From contig OZ253477.1 of NCBI GenBank assembly GCA_965261775.1, positions 558,001 to 622,000 on the forward strand: a DNA stretch of 64,000 bases, written 5' to 3'. The DNA is from G965261775 sp965261775 (GTDB lineage: Bacteria; Pseudomonadota; Gammaproteobacteria; Eutrophobiales; Eutrophobiaceae). The translations under genes were made by a program, and so were the position numbers. The first letter of the stretch is position 1, and each line of letters begins with the position of its first letter. The notes below the pieces were generated by a model, which saw nothing but the letters and a program-made list of their open reading frames with translations, made no database searches and was not told where the DNA came from. Positions 19,033-28,500 of the stretch are shown one piece after another.

Positions 19033-21066
19033 ATGAAACGTATGCTGATTAACGCGACCCAGCCAGAAGAAGTGAGAGTCGCACTGATTGATGGGCAACG
19101 GCTGTATGATCTTGATATTGAATCAGCAGCCCGGGAACAAAAAAAATCAAATATCTACAAAGCAAAGATAGTCCGGGTTGAACCGAGTCTGGAAGCCACT
19201 TTCGTTGATTATGGCGGACAACGACACGGTTTTCTACCGTTCAAGGAAATCGCTCATTCCCCGCTTAAATCGGCCTCACACGAAAATGGCGACAAGCCCA
19301 ATATTAAAGATACCGTAGAAGAAGGTCAGGAGTTTATCACTCAGATTGAAAAAGAGGGCCGTGGTAATAAAGGGGCGGCCATGACAACTTTCGTCACTCT
19401 CGCTGGACGCTATCTTGTGCTCATGCCGAATAATCCCCGTGCAGGCGGTGTCTCGCGTCAGATTGAAGGGAGTGACAGGAGCAATGCCCGGGATGCGATG
19501 AAAGACTTAAAGATCCCCAACGGGATGGGATTGATACTGAGAACGGCGGGCGTCGGCAAATCTTCCGAGGAATTACAGTGGGACCTGGACTACTTGCTAC
19601 AGATATGGCAAGCCATCGCCAACGCTGCCGAAGAAAAATCAGCCCCGTTTCTGATTTACCAAGAAAGTGAAATCATTATTCGAGCGTTGCGTGATTATCT
19701 GCACAAGGACATTAATGAGATATGGGTGGATGATCCAGACCTGTACAAACGCAGTTATGACTTCATGTCACAGTTCATGCCACACAGCCTGGAAAAATTA
19801 AAACTCTATAAGGGCGAGACGCCGCTTTTTACGCATTATCAGATCGAAAACCAGATTGAATCCGCCTTTTCCAGACAGGTGCTTTTACCCTCTGGCGGCG
19901 CCGTCATCATTGATCACACTGAAGCATTAATATCAATTGATATTAATTCCGCCCGCGCAACGAAAGGCAGCGATATTGAAGAAACGGCACTTAATACCAA
20001 TCTGGAAGCCGCCGAGGAAATCGCCCGGCAACTGCGTCTGCGCGACATCGGCGGACTCATCGTGGTTGATTTCATTGACATGCTCAGCACGCAAAATCAG
20101 CACAGGGTCGAAAATGCCATGCGCGAATTCTCGCGCATGGACCGCGCCCGCGTACAGATAGGACGAATATCGCGCTTCGGCTTGCTGGAAATGTCGCGGC
20201 AACGCCTACGACCGTCGTTGGGTGAATCCAGCCATATCCCCTGCCCGCAGTGTGACGGGCAAGGCTCTATCAGGGACGTTGAATCCCTGTCTTTATCCAT
20301 ATTGCGTCTTATTGAAGAAAAAGCGATACAAGAAAAAACAGCCAAAATCATTGTCAGAGTGCCTATTGACGTCTCCACCTTTCTGCTCAATGAAAAGCGG
20401 GGCACTTTAAACGAAGTACAATATCGTCTCGACGTGGAAATCGTGGTCATCCCCGATACGAACATGGTGACGCCACAATATCATCTGCAACGTGTACGCC
20501 TTTCCGACGCTGAACAAAATGAATATCAGAAGGCAAGTTACAAACTTGAGGCAAAACCAAAAAAAGAATCAAGAACCGCTTCCACGCCACAAAGACAAAT
20601 AGCGGAATCCCCGATGGTAAAACAATTTACACCGCCTGATCCCACACTAATCGGTCAGAAAAATCTGATCGCAAGAATTTTTACCTATTTATTTAGTTTC
20701 TTAAACAAATCCACTAAACCGGAAAAAACCGAACAACGCGATAAAAACAGCACGTTCGACAGAAACAGGGAGGGCGGTCCCCGACGACGCCGGGGAGGCA
20801 GAAGCAAAAATCAGCAACGGCGCCGAAGCAACCAGCATAATGGTCGTAATGGAAACGCTTTGGAAGAAGTGGAAGGCAAAAATCACCAGGACAGAGCCGA
20901 TTCGGTCAAAAAGAGTTCAAGCTCAAAACGTGGTTATCGCGGAGGACGCCGCCGCAGACGGGAAAATAACAGTACAGAAAACGAAACTGTCAAAATGAAC
21001 GAAACTGCCAAAATAAGTGAAACTGCCAAAATAAGCGAAACTGTCAAAATGAACGAACAAGAATAA
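19033..21066 (+). CDS. rne: ribonuclease E
   Basis: Essential endoribonuclease for mRNA decay and rRNA/tRNA processing, 677 residues from the ATG at 19033. The S1 domain is at about 36-120 (IYKAKIVRVEPSLEATFVDY), catalytic aspartates are in ISIDINSARATKG and VVDFIDM, and the Zn-link is CPQCDGQG near 405. After residue ~510 the protein becomes low-complexity and very basic (GGPRRRRGGR, RRRRRE), an RNA-binding tail much shorter than the 1061-residue Escherichia coli enzyme. The tail ends in a four-copy hexapeptide repeat. No clear C-terminal PNPase motif is visible. Confidence 0.96.
   Translation: MKRMLINATQPEEVRVALIDGQRLYDLDIESAAREQKKSNIYKAKIVRVEPSLEATFVDYGGQRHGFLPFKEIAHSPLKSASHENGDKPNIKDTVEEGQEFITQIEKEGRGNKGAAMTTFVTLAGRYLVLMPNNPRAGGVSRQIEGSDRSNARDAMKDLKIPNGMGLILRTAGVGKSSEELQWDLDYLLQIWQAIANAAEEKSAPFLIYQESEIIIRALRDYLHKDINEIWVDDPDLYKRSYDFMSQFMPHSLEKLKLYKGETPLFTHYQIENQIESAFSRQVLLPSGGAVIIDHTEALISIDINSARATKGSDIEETALNTNLEAAEEIARQLRLRDIGGLIVVDFIDMLSTQNQHRVENAMREFSRMDRARVQIGRISRFGLLEMSRQRLRPSLGESSHIPCPQCDGQGSIRDVESLSLSILRLIEEKAIQEKTAKIIVRVPIDVSTFLLNEKRGTLNEVQYRLDVEIVVIPDTNMVTPQYHLQRVRLSDAEQNEYQKASYKLEAKPKKESRTASTPQRQIAESPMVKQFTPPDPTLIGQKNLIARIFTYLFSFLNKSTKPEKTEQRDKNSTFDRNREGGPRRRRGGRSKNQQRRRSNQHNGRNGNALEEVEGKNHQDRADSVKKSSSSKRGYRGGRRRRRENNSTENETVKMNETAKISETAKISETVKMNEQE
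20983..21054 (+). repeat. 18-bp tandem repeat, four copies, in the rne 3' end
   Basis: Four 18-base units encode ETVKMN, ETAKIS, ETAKIS and ETVKMN, so the order is A-B-B-A. The units begin at 20983, 21001, 21019 and 21037 and lie three codons before the stop. Such repeats in the disordered RNase E tail can change copy number by slippage without breaking the frame. Confidence 0.9.
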
Positions 21067-21258
21067 AAATTCCGCTTAATGACCCAGCTCTTTTTGCAAG
21101 AGGTCTGTCTGTGTTGATAAAAGCATTGTTCGGAGCTTTTTCACACTTTCCAGCAGACAAATCCACTTTCCACCGGGCAAAAGAAAGCGGGCGCAATTGC
21201 ATTGTGAATGATACCAACGCCTGAACCCTATATTATCCGAAGCTAAAAAGTATTGCGG

Positions 21259-23325
21259 CTATTCCTTGCTGGTCAGCATTTCCAGAAATATCTGTTCGGT
21301 CAGTGTCGGGATATGCAAAGACAGCGCTTGTTTATATTTACTGCCAGGGTTTTCACCATAAACGACATAGTCGGTCTTTTTTGAAACGCTGTCGGTGACT
21401 CTAGCGCCCAGAGCAATCAACCGTTGTTTCGCCTCGATGCGCGTCATGCTTTGCAGCTTGCCGGTCAACACAAACGCGGAATTGTTAAAGGTAGGGTTGG
21501 GTCTCCTCTTCTCATGGCGCGGCCAGTGAATGCCAGCGTCCAACAGACCCTGAATGATCTCAAGGTTATGTGGTTGTTGAAAAAAGCCGTGTATACTATG
21601 TGCGATTATCGGTCCGACCCCGTCCAGTTGTTCCAACGTTTCCATTGAGGCAGCCTGTAAATTTTCCAGAGATTCAAAACAGTCTGCCAGCACCCGCGCC
21701 GTCACCTCACCAACATCGCGAATACCGATAGCATAGATAAACCGTCCAAATGTCGTTGAGCGGCTTCTATCCAAAGCGGTAAGGAGATTTTCAGCAGACT
21801 TTTCGCCCATACGTTCCAAATTGACCAGTTGCTCACAAGACAAGGCATATAAATCAACTACCGTCTTCACCATACCCGTTTCGATCAACTGAACAATCCG
21901 TTTTTCACCGAGACCGTCAATATTCATTGCGCTTCTTGAGGCAAAGTGCATAATGGAACGGACATTCTGCGCCGGACAGGACAAACCAGCGATACATCTG
22001 AAAGCGACTCCACCTTCATCAGGACATTCCACTTCCGAACCACAGACGGGACAATTGGAAGGCATCTGAAATTCAGTCACATCCCCACGTTTTTCCTTAA
22101 TGACAGAAACAATTTCAGGAATCACATCCCCGGCCCGGCGCACATAAACCATATCACCAATCCTGATATCCTTGCGCCTGATCTCATCCAGATTATGTAA
22201 TGTGGCATTGGCGATTGTCACACCGGAAAGATTGACCGGGGACAGTCTGGCCACCGGTGTCAGCATGCCCGTACGCCCGACCTGGACGTCAATATCCAGC
22301 AGTTGTGTGATTTCTTCCAGTGCGGGATATTTATAGGCAATCGCCCAGCGCGGTGCCCTGGAGATATAGCCCAGCGCTTGTTGTTGCTTTATATCATCCA
22401 CCTTAATAACAATACCGTCGATATCATAAGGTAAATCCGTGCGGCGCTTCTGAATGATTTTATAGTATTCAAGGCAGGCGTCCAGACCGTGCAGCCGCCG
22501 GGTATCGGGAGAGACCGGGAGTCCCCATTGTTTAAGTAAATCCAGGCTCTGCATCTGGGAATTGAATTGCGCCCCCCCCCTGTAATCGCCTATACCGTAA
22601 GCGAAAAAAGACAACGGGCGTTTCGCCGTCAATCTAGCGTCCAGTTGCCGCAAACTGCCAGCAGCCGCATTTCTGGGATTGGCAAACATTTTTTCTCCCT
22701 TTTCCTGTTGTCTGGCATTCAGTTTCGCGAACCCCTCACGCTTCATAAAGACTTCGCCGCGCACTTCTATATAATCGGGAATGTCCTCGCCAATGAGGCG
22801 TAACGGGACAGACGGGATAGTCTTGACATTATGTGTGACGTCTTCTCCGATATAACCGTTCCCCCTGGTTGAAGCAATGTTCAACAGACCCCTGTCATAA
22901 GCAATACTAATAGCCAAACCATCCAGTTTCGTCTCTGCACAATAACCAATTTCAGTAGTATTCAAACTATCGTCAAAGCCCGAAACCGTGGCATCAACAT
23001 AAAAAAGCTCGTTCAAACGATCTCTGGTCCGTTCATGAAAAAGGCGCATCTCATCTTCATTAAAGGCGTTGGAAAGAGACAACATGGGGACCTTATGAAT
23101 GACTTGCTTAAAAGTAGCCAAAGGTTCCGTGCCGACTCGTTGTGTCGGCGAGGTGGCGTCAATAAAATTGGGGAATGCATTTTCAAGCTCAATGAGCTCG
23201 CGCATCATGCGATCATACTCAGCGTCCGGCACCGAGGGATCATCAAGCACATAATACTGATAGCCATAATAATTAATTTGTCGACGTAAATTTTCAATAC
23301 GTTCGCGTGCCTGGTCGGGACGCAT
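21259..23325 (-). CDS. ligA: NAD-dependent DNA ligase
   Basis: Seals nicks in DNA during replication and repair using NAD+. I choose the ATG at 23325, which has AGGAAG directly upstream, over a GTG eight codons earlier; the product is 688 residues. The adenylated lysine is in CAETKLDGLAIS near 130; domain Ia has YYVLDDPSVPDAEYDRMM, the zinc finger has CPVCGSEVEC and CIAGLSCPAQ, followed by helix-hairpin-helix repeats and a C-terminal BRCT domain (VLTGKLQSMTR). A run of nine Cs on the plus strand (22572-22580) stays in frame. It follows smc by 42 bases. Confidence 0.96.
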   Translation of the reverse strand: MRPDQARERIENLRRQINYYGYQYYVLDDPSVPDAEYDRMMRELIELENAFPNFIDATSPTQRVGTEPLATFKQVIHKVPMLSLSNAFNEDEMRLFHERTRDRLNELFYVDATVSGFDDSLNTTEIGYCAETKLDGLAISIAYDRGLLNIASTRGNGYIGEDVTHNVKTIPSVPLRLIGEDIPDYIEVRGEVFMKREGFAKLNARQQEKGEKMFANPRNAAAGSLRQLDARLTAKRPLSFFAYGIGDYRGGAQFNSQMQSLDLLKQWGLPVSPDTRRLHGLDACLEYYKIIQKRRTDLPYDIDGIVIKVDDIKQQQALGYISRAPRWAIAYKYPALEEITQLLDIDVQVGRTGMLTPVARLSPVNLSGVTIANATLHNLDEIRRKDIRIGDMVYVRRAGDVIPEIVSVIKEKRGDVTEFQMPSNCPVCGSEVECPDEGGVAFRCIAGLSCPAQNVRSIMHFASRSAMNIDGLGEKRIVQLIETGMVKTVVDLYALSCEQLVNLERMGEKSAENLLTALDRSRSTTFGRFIYAIGIRDVGEVTARVLADCFESLENLQAASMETLEQLDGVGPIIAHSIHGFFQQPHNLEIIQGLLDAGIHWPRHEKRRPNPTFNNSAFVLTGKLQSMTRIEAKQRLIALGARVTDSVSKKTDYVVYGENPGSKYKQALSLHIPTLTEQIFLEMLTSKE

Positions 23326-23367
23326 TTCTTCCTGTCCAAATGAGATCACCTCAGGTTTGCTCGCCGG

Positions 23368-26300
23368 TTAAGCCGTCGCCGCCATCCCCACAACCTTGTC
23401 AACATCCACCGAAACCAGACGTGACACACCAGCTTCGTGCATTGTGACACCCAGTAGCTGTTGCGCAATCTCCATTGTGATTTTGTTATGCGTTACAAAA
23501 ATGAACTGGGTTTCAGCGGACATCAATGTCAGTAATTCCCCAAAGCGTTCCACATTTTCATCATCAAGCGGGGCATCCACTTCATCAAGGAGGCAAAACG
23601 GCGCCGGATTGAGCTTGAATATCGAAAATATCAGCGCAACTGCCGTCAATGCCTTTTCTCCTCCAGATAATAGATGGATATTGCTGTTCTTCTTCCCCGG
23701 CGGACGCGCCATGACGGCGACACCTGTCTGTAATAAATCGCTGTCCGTCAGTTCCAGACTAGCGTGCCCACCGCCGAAGAGTTTTGGAAACAGGCCTTTT
23801 ATGCCGTCGTTCAACGCATCAAAGGTCGTCTTAAAGCGTGTTCGCGTTTCCCGGTCAATCTTGCGTATTGCATCTTCAAGAGTCGTCAACGCACCAAGCA
23901 GATCATTATATTGATTATCCAAATAAAGCTTTCGAGTGACGCCCTGCTCATACTCGTCAATCGCCGCCAGATTAATAGGTCCCAAGCGCTGAATCTTGCG
24001 TGCAACAGACTCTACTTTATCGGCCCACCCCTCCTGTCCGGCCACCGCATCCAGCGCCGCCAGCATTTCCTCCGGGTTTCTGTCAAACGCACTTGACTGC
24101 TCTTCCAGGCTCTTAAGTTTAACCTGACAACCATTCACCTCCAGTCGCGACTTTTCAAGCCCGACGCGAAGACCTTCAAGCGATTGTTCAAGTTTATGTC
24201 TGTACTGCTCCAAATCGCGTATCACCGTTTCAATATTCTGGACCCGGGTTTTCGCCTCGGTCAGTTTCTGCTCTACCGCTACCTTGTCCTGTAAAAAGGT
24301 TTGTTGTTCTTTTTCCATCTTTTCAATCGGCGCCCGATTTTCGGCAAGGTTCTTTTCCAAAACTGACCGGCGCGTTTGCAATTCCGAAAGTTGTACGTCA
24401 CTTCGCTTGATCGCCTGTTCACAAATGGCGAGACGGGAATTGTATGATTCCAGTGTCAAACTAATTTCATGGCTGCTCTCATGTGCACTTTTCCAGTTCA
24501 ACCTGGACGAATTCAGCGATTCACGATGCTTCTCTTTTCCCCGCGACAACTCTTCGCGTTGTTGTTCCAGACCGAGCCTTTCTTTTTCCATTCTGTCAAG
24601 ACGTTCCCGAACGAGCTTGATTTCATGTCTATCCTCCTCTTCCTGTTCCCAGTTTGATTCCAGTTCTTCAAGCTGTTGCTGGTGCCGAATGGAAGATTGC
24701 TGCAACTCCGCCTGTGTGGCCCCCATATCTGCACGTATATCCGAAATGGTACGTAATTGCTTATTAACCTCCGCCTGATGTCTATGCAGGGATGTTTCGC
24801 TCTGTTCAAGGTCTTCCTCAGCCAGCTTAGACGCATCCTCATATTCCCTGATCTGTCCGTTGTATTTCTTGATATCCGCAGTCAATACACTGATTTCATG
24901 TTCATGGCTTAATATGCTGTCGCCATCGTCCGTATTATTGACGATGATCCAGTTGCGATTTAACCAAATACCCTGCCGAGTCACGACGCTTTCATCCGAC
25001 GACAGATCGGAAAGAATAGCCGTCGCTTCAACCAACGATTCGGCCAGATAGACGGTCTCCAGTAAAAACGGCACACGGATGTCGGTTGTGATTTCGTCAA
25101 CCAGGCGCGGATAATTTTTAATGTCAGTCAGAACAGGCTGATTTGCTTTGCTGACCAGGCCGAATTTTCCAGGTGCTTTATCAAGCACGTCCAGATAATG
25201 ACACGGATTATCCACACACAGATGATGTAACTGTGATTGAATCACCGTTTCCAGCGCATGTGTCCATTTCGGATTGATCTTCAAGACCTGGACCAGACGC
25301 GGTTTTTCATCAAGCGCATTCTCATCCAGCCAAACCTTTAATTCCCGATTGTCTAGCATGAATGATTGTTGCAGGGTTTGCAGGGAGACCAGACGACCTT
25401 TTGCGGACTGAAACGCCTGTTTGGCCTCATCCATATCCGCAGACAGTCCTTTCAACTTTTGCCGGCAATTAACGACCGTGTATTGCGCCCTTGTACAGTC
25501 ATTGGCAAGTGCGGCATGTTTCTTTTCTTCCCCGTCAAGGCGATGCGTTAACATTGCCACCCTGCTCTCCAGATCCGAAGATTCAAACTCCGCTATCTTT
25601 TTCTGTAACCTTTCCCGCTTGCCAAGCAACCCTTCCAAATCAAATTCCAGATGTTCCAGGTGGGTTTTATCCACCTCAATCTGTTGGTCAAACTCGGCCA
25701 GGGTATTATTTAATTTATCCCATTCGGCCTGCCAGCCCTGCATTGTTTCTTCCGCACGATGTAATGACACATCCGCCTTTTCATTCTTGATGCGGGAATC
25801 GCGCAGAAGCATCTCCAGCTTCTCAAGTTCCTGCCGCAATTCCCGATATGTGACTTTATCCTGTTTCTGCTGTTCCAGAGTGTCTGCATGATTGCGGTTC
25901 TGCTGCTCGATTTCGCGCTCAATTCCCCCGATTGTTTCCCGGATATGCTGCAATTTTTGCTCATAACGGGAAATATCGCCACCTACTTTGTAATAATCGG
26001 ACTGCACGTCGTTGAAATGTCGATTTGCTTCGACGAGTTCCCCACGCCGTTTTTCAATATCTGCTTCCGTTGCGCGGAATTTCGCCATGGCGGCTTCAAC
26101 CGCATTCTCCCGTTCCCCTGCCGTTCTTTCCAAACCCGTCATCTCCTCACGCAGATCGCGCCATTGCAAGGCAAGTAATTCCGATTGCAAGCGGCGTTCT
26201 TCCTCTTTCAATGTCTTGTAGCGTTTTGCCGCTTCAGCCTGGCCCCGCAGATGGTTAAGCTGTTTTTCCAATTCGCCGCGGATGTCGGTCAAACGCTCAA

Positions 26301-26871
26301 TGTTTTCGCGGGCGTGTTTAATCCGGTTTTCCGTCTCTCTTCGACGCTCGCGATATTTTGATATCCCTGCCGCTTCCTCAATGAAGACACGAAGTTCCTC
26401 CGGTTTAGCTTCAATCAGGCGGGAGATCATACCCTGTTCAATGATGGCGTAACTTCTAGGGCCGATCCCGGTGCCCAGAAAAACAGAAACGATATCGCGA
26501 CGACGACAGCGCACGCCATTTAAATAATAGGTGGAAATACTGTCACGGTTAATCTCGCGCTTGATTGATAATTCATTATAGCTGGCATATTGACCACCTA
26601 GTTTTTTCTCTGCGTTGTCAAATACCAGTTCCACTGAGGCTTGGGCAACGGGTTGGCGGGCACTTGAACCGTTGAAAATCACATCGGTCATGGACTCTCC
26701 TCGTAGATGTTTGGCTGAACTTTCGCCCATAACCCAAGTGACGGCGTCAATAATATTGGACTTGCCACATCCGTTCGGCCCGACAATCCCGACAAGATCA
26801 CCAGAGAAGGCTAAATTGCTCGGGTCAACAAATGACTTAAACCCTGAAAGTTTTATATTGCATAACCGCAT
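23368..26871 (-). CDS. smc: chromosome segregation protein SMC
   Basis: Structural maintenance of chromosomes ATPase, 1167 residues from the ATG at 26871; a GTG at 26907 with AGGTGA upstream would add 12 residues. The head has Walker A GPNGCGKSN near 32, and the C-terminal half has the signature HLLSGGEKALTAVAL and Walker B CLLDEVDAPLD. Two long coiled coils flank a hinge at about residues 510-660 (the PRLVQVLKINPKW to PFLLETVYLAE segment). Gammaproteobacteria outside the enteric/Vibrio group use SMC instead of MukB. The usual next gene, zipA, is absent. Confidence 0.95.
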   Translation of the reverse strand: MRLCNIKLSGFKSFVDPSNLAFSGDLVGIVGPNGCGKSNIIDAVTWVMGESSAKHLRGESMTDVIFNGSSARQPVAQASVELVFDNAEKKLGGQYASYNELSIKREINRDSISTYYLNGVRCRRRDIVSVFLGTGIGPRSYAIIEQGMISRLIEAKPEELRVFIEEAAGISKYRERRRETENRIKHARENIERLTDIRGELEKQLNHLRGQAEAAKRYKTLKEEERRLQSELLALQWRDLREEMTGLERTAGERENAVEAAMAKFRATEADIEKRRGELVEANRHFNDVQSDYYKVGGDISRYEQKLQHIRETIGGIEREIEQQNRNHADTLEQQKQDKVTYRELRQELEKLEMLLRDSRIKNEKADVSLHRAEETMQGWQAEWDKLNNTLAEFDQQIEVDKTHLEHLEFDLEGLLGKRERLQKKIAEFESSDLESRVAMLTHRLDGEEKKHAALANDCTRAQYTVVNCRQKLKGLSADMDEAKQAFQSAKGRLVSLQTLQQSFMLDNRELKVWLDENALDEKPRLVQVLKINPKWTHALETVIQSQLHHLCVDNPCHYLDVLDKAPGKFGLVSKANQPVLTDIKNYPRLVDEITTDIRVPFLLETVYLAESLVEATAILSDLSSDESVVTRQGIWLNRNWIIVNNTDDGDSILSHEHEISVLTADIKKYNGQIREYEDASKLAEEDLEQSETSLHRHQAEVNKQLRTISDIRADMGATQAELQQSSIRHQQQLEELESNWEQEEEDRHEIKLVRERLDRMEKERLGLEQQREELSRGKEKHRESLNSSRLNWKSAHESSHEISLTLESYNSRLAICEQAIKRSDVQLSELQTRRSVLEKNLAENRAPIEKMEKEQQTFLQDKVAVEQKLTEAKTRVQNIETVIRDLEQYRHKLEQSLEGLRVGLEKSRLEVNGCQVKLKSLEEQSSAFDRNPEEMLAALDAVAGQEGWADKVESVARKIQRLGPINLAAIDEYEQGVTRKLYLDNQYNDLLGALTTLEDAIRKIDRETRTRFKTTFDALNDGIKGLFPKLFGGGHASLELTDSDLLQTGVAVMARPPGKKNSNIHLLSGGEKALTAVALIFSIFKLNPAPFCLLDEVDAPLDDENVERFGELLTLMSAETQFIFVTHNKITMEIAQQLLGVTMHEAGVSRLVSVDVDKVVGMAATA

Positions 26872-27051
26872 GGCACTGTACGATACCTGATAAGTCGTCT
26901 GTGACACAAGTGACGATCACCTGTACTCAGGTGACCTTTGACTTGTCTATTTGATTTATTTTGTTATACGCGTTTATGGCCTGCCATATTCCGTTGAAAA
27001 CATTGGCAGTGCAATGTGTTATTGTTATATCTATTTTAATTTCGAGAAAAA

Positions 27052-27459
27052 ATGAAAGCCCCGACTATAAAGACCCTTGCAACATTTCCGAACCCAAATC
27101 CCGAACGGGATTTTACAGTACATATCAATATCCCTGAGTTCACCTGTTTATGCCCCAAAACGGGCCAACCGGACTTCGCCACATTGGAACTTGATTATGT
27201 CCCCGATGAGATCTGCGTGGAATTAAAATCATTGAAATTGTACATCTGGTCATACCGGGATCAAGGGGTTTTCCATGAAGCGGTAACGAACCGGATTCTA
27301 GACGATCTAGTCACAGTGACGCAACCGCGATTCATGCGACTGCGGTCAATATTCAATGTCCGTGGCGGACTTTATACTCAAGTAACCACTGAACACAGCA
27401 AAGCTGGATGGCGTCCGCAAGAACCAGTCATGCTTAACCCGAACATTACGACTTCGTAA
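27052..27459 (+). CDS. queF: NADPH-dependent 7-cyano-7-deazaguanine reductase
   Basis: Reduces preQ0 to preQ1 in queuosine synthesis. The 135-residue product is the short, single-domain (type I) form. The catalytic Cys is in FTCLCPKTGQPDFATL near residue 35 together with the aspartate of that motif; ELKSLKLYIWSYRDQGVFHE is the QueF signature (E, S, L and F/H). It is divergent from smc and stands alone, with no preQ1 riboswitch that I can recognise upstream. Confidence 0.95.
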   Translation: MKAPTIKTLATFPNPNPERDFTVHINIPEFTCLCPKTGQPDFATLELDYVPDEICVELKSLKLYIWSYRDQGVFHEAVTNRILDDLVTVTQPRFMRLRSIFNVRGGLYTQVTTEHSKAGWRPQEPVMLNPNITTS

Positions 27460-27762
27460 ATTAAACGGGCACCTTGAAGGTGCCGAATTCACGGTGGGCA
27501 AATTTCAACTGCTGCTGAAACTCGACATCTGCCTTTCAGGTGTTTTTTTTTTCAGGTAATAACAACGCAGACCAGCCTCAAAACGGAAAATTGTATTGGG
27601 TTTCGGGGCCGGTGTGATGCTCATGACATCACGATGCCGGTGGCGGTAATCGGTGCCACAAAAATGTATTTGTCGCATTTCAAAATGAACGCCCCAAATC
27701 TTGAACATTAAGAATTGTACAGTGTACATCTTTCGGGTATAAAGGCGTATTATTTTACCGGT
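27460..27762 (+). other. queF-dksA intergenic region with two hairpins
   Basis: No gene is visible. A perfect GGCACC-ttgaa-GGTGCC hairpin (27468-27484) just after the queF stop is a likely RNA stem, but it has no T run directly after it. A second stem, GTGATG-ctcatga-CATCAC (27614-27632), is bracketed by two CCGG blocks and lies upstream of dksA. A run of ten or more T occurs near 27541. Confidence 0.4.
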
Positions 27763-28488
27763 ATGAGTGCTATGCCAATTGAAATGAAAACGAAAAAGAA
27801 AACCGTCGCCAAAAAGAAAGCGTCCGTGACAACGAAAAAGAAAACCGCTGCCAAAAAGAAAGCGTCCGTGACAGCGAAAAAGAAAACCGCTGCCAAAAAG
27901 AAAGCGTCCGTGGCAACAAAAAAGAAAAGGACCCTAAGGAAAAAGACCGGAAAAGCGGCCATCCAGAAAAAAGCTGCCCCGGCAATGAAAAAGAAAACTG
28001 CTGTCGGGAAGAAGGCCAACGTGAAACAAACAGCGAAAAAGGCAGTCCGACGCAAGATCGTCAAGAAAAAACCGCTACCCTATCAAAGGGAGAAGAACGA
28101 AGAATATATGAATTCAGCTCAACTTGAGCATTTTCGACAGATCCTGCTAGATTGGAAGAGAGAACTGATAGAAGGCGTTGAGCAAACTGTTATGCATATG
28201 AAGGAAGAAGCTTCTAATTTTGCCGATCCTGCTGATCGAGCGACACAGGAAGAGGAATTTGGTCTAGAACTCAGAACGCGTGATCGTGAACGCAAATTGT
28301 TGAAAAAAATTAATGCCGCTTTATTACGTATTGAAGATGGCAGCTATGGTTATTGTGAGGAAACAGGCGAAGAGATCGGTATTCGCAGGCTTGAGGCGAG
28401 ACCAGTCGCAACATTATGCCTTGAAGCACAACAACGTCGTGAAATGGCAAAAAAGCAATTTCGCGATCTGGAAGATCACGATCGGTAA
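27763..28488 (+). CDS. dksA: DksA-family RNA polymerase-binding factor with Lys/Ala-rich N-terminal extension
   Basis: DksA binds the secondary channel of RNA polymerase and works with ppGpp. The C-terminal ~130 residues are a clear DksA: coiled-coil tip FADPADRATQEEEF and LELRTRDRERKLLKKI, then the finger GYCEETGEEIGIRRLEARP. Only two of the four zinc cysteines remain (residues ~198 and ~219); the others are Thr and Ala, a pattern like zinc-independent DksA2. In front is a ~100-residue tail of Lys, Ala, Val, Thr resembling AlgP and histone H1, with a three-copy 14-residue repeat. The start could be 27763, 27772 or 27784; none has a strong ribosome site. Confidence 0.9.
   Translation: MSAMPIEMKTKKKTVAKKKASVTTKKKTAAKKKASVTAKKKTAAKKKASVATKKKRTLRKKTGKAAIQKKAAPAMKKKTAVGKKANVKQTAKKAVRRKIVKKKPLPYQREKNEEYMNSAQLEHFRQILLDWKRELIEGVEQTVMHMKEEASNFADPADRATQEEEFGLELRTRDRERKLLKKINAALLRIEDGSYGYCEETGEEIGIRRLEARPVATLCLEAQQRREMAKKQFRDLEDHDR
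27793..27918 (+). repeat. 42-bp tandem repeat, three copies, in the DksA tail
   Basis: Three 42-base units (27793, 27835, 27877) each encode a 14-residue block of the form KKKTAAKKKASVTA with small changes. The units are nearly identical in bases, so the array is recent or kept alike by recombination, and copy-number change would keep the frame. Confidence 0.92.
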
Positions 28489-28500
28489 TACTGGAAATAG

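Noticed and set aside
22572..22580. nine-C run inside ligA as a frameshift
   Set aside because: The reading frame and the protein pattern continue correctly through it.
27750..28064. 105-codon minus-strand frame with hydrophobic repeats across dksA
   Set aside because: It is the antisense of the Lys-rich repeats; AAA/AAG codons read as Phe/Leu on the other strand.
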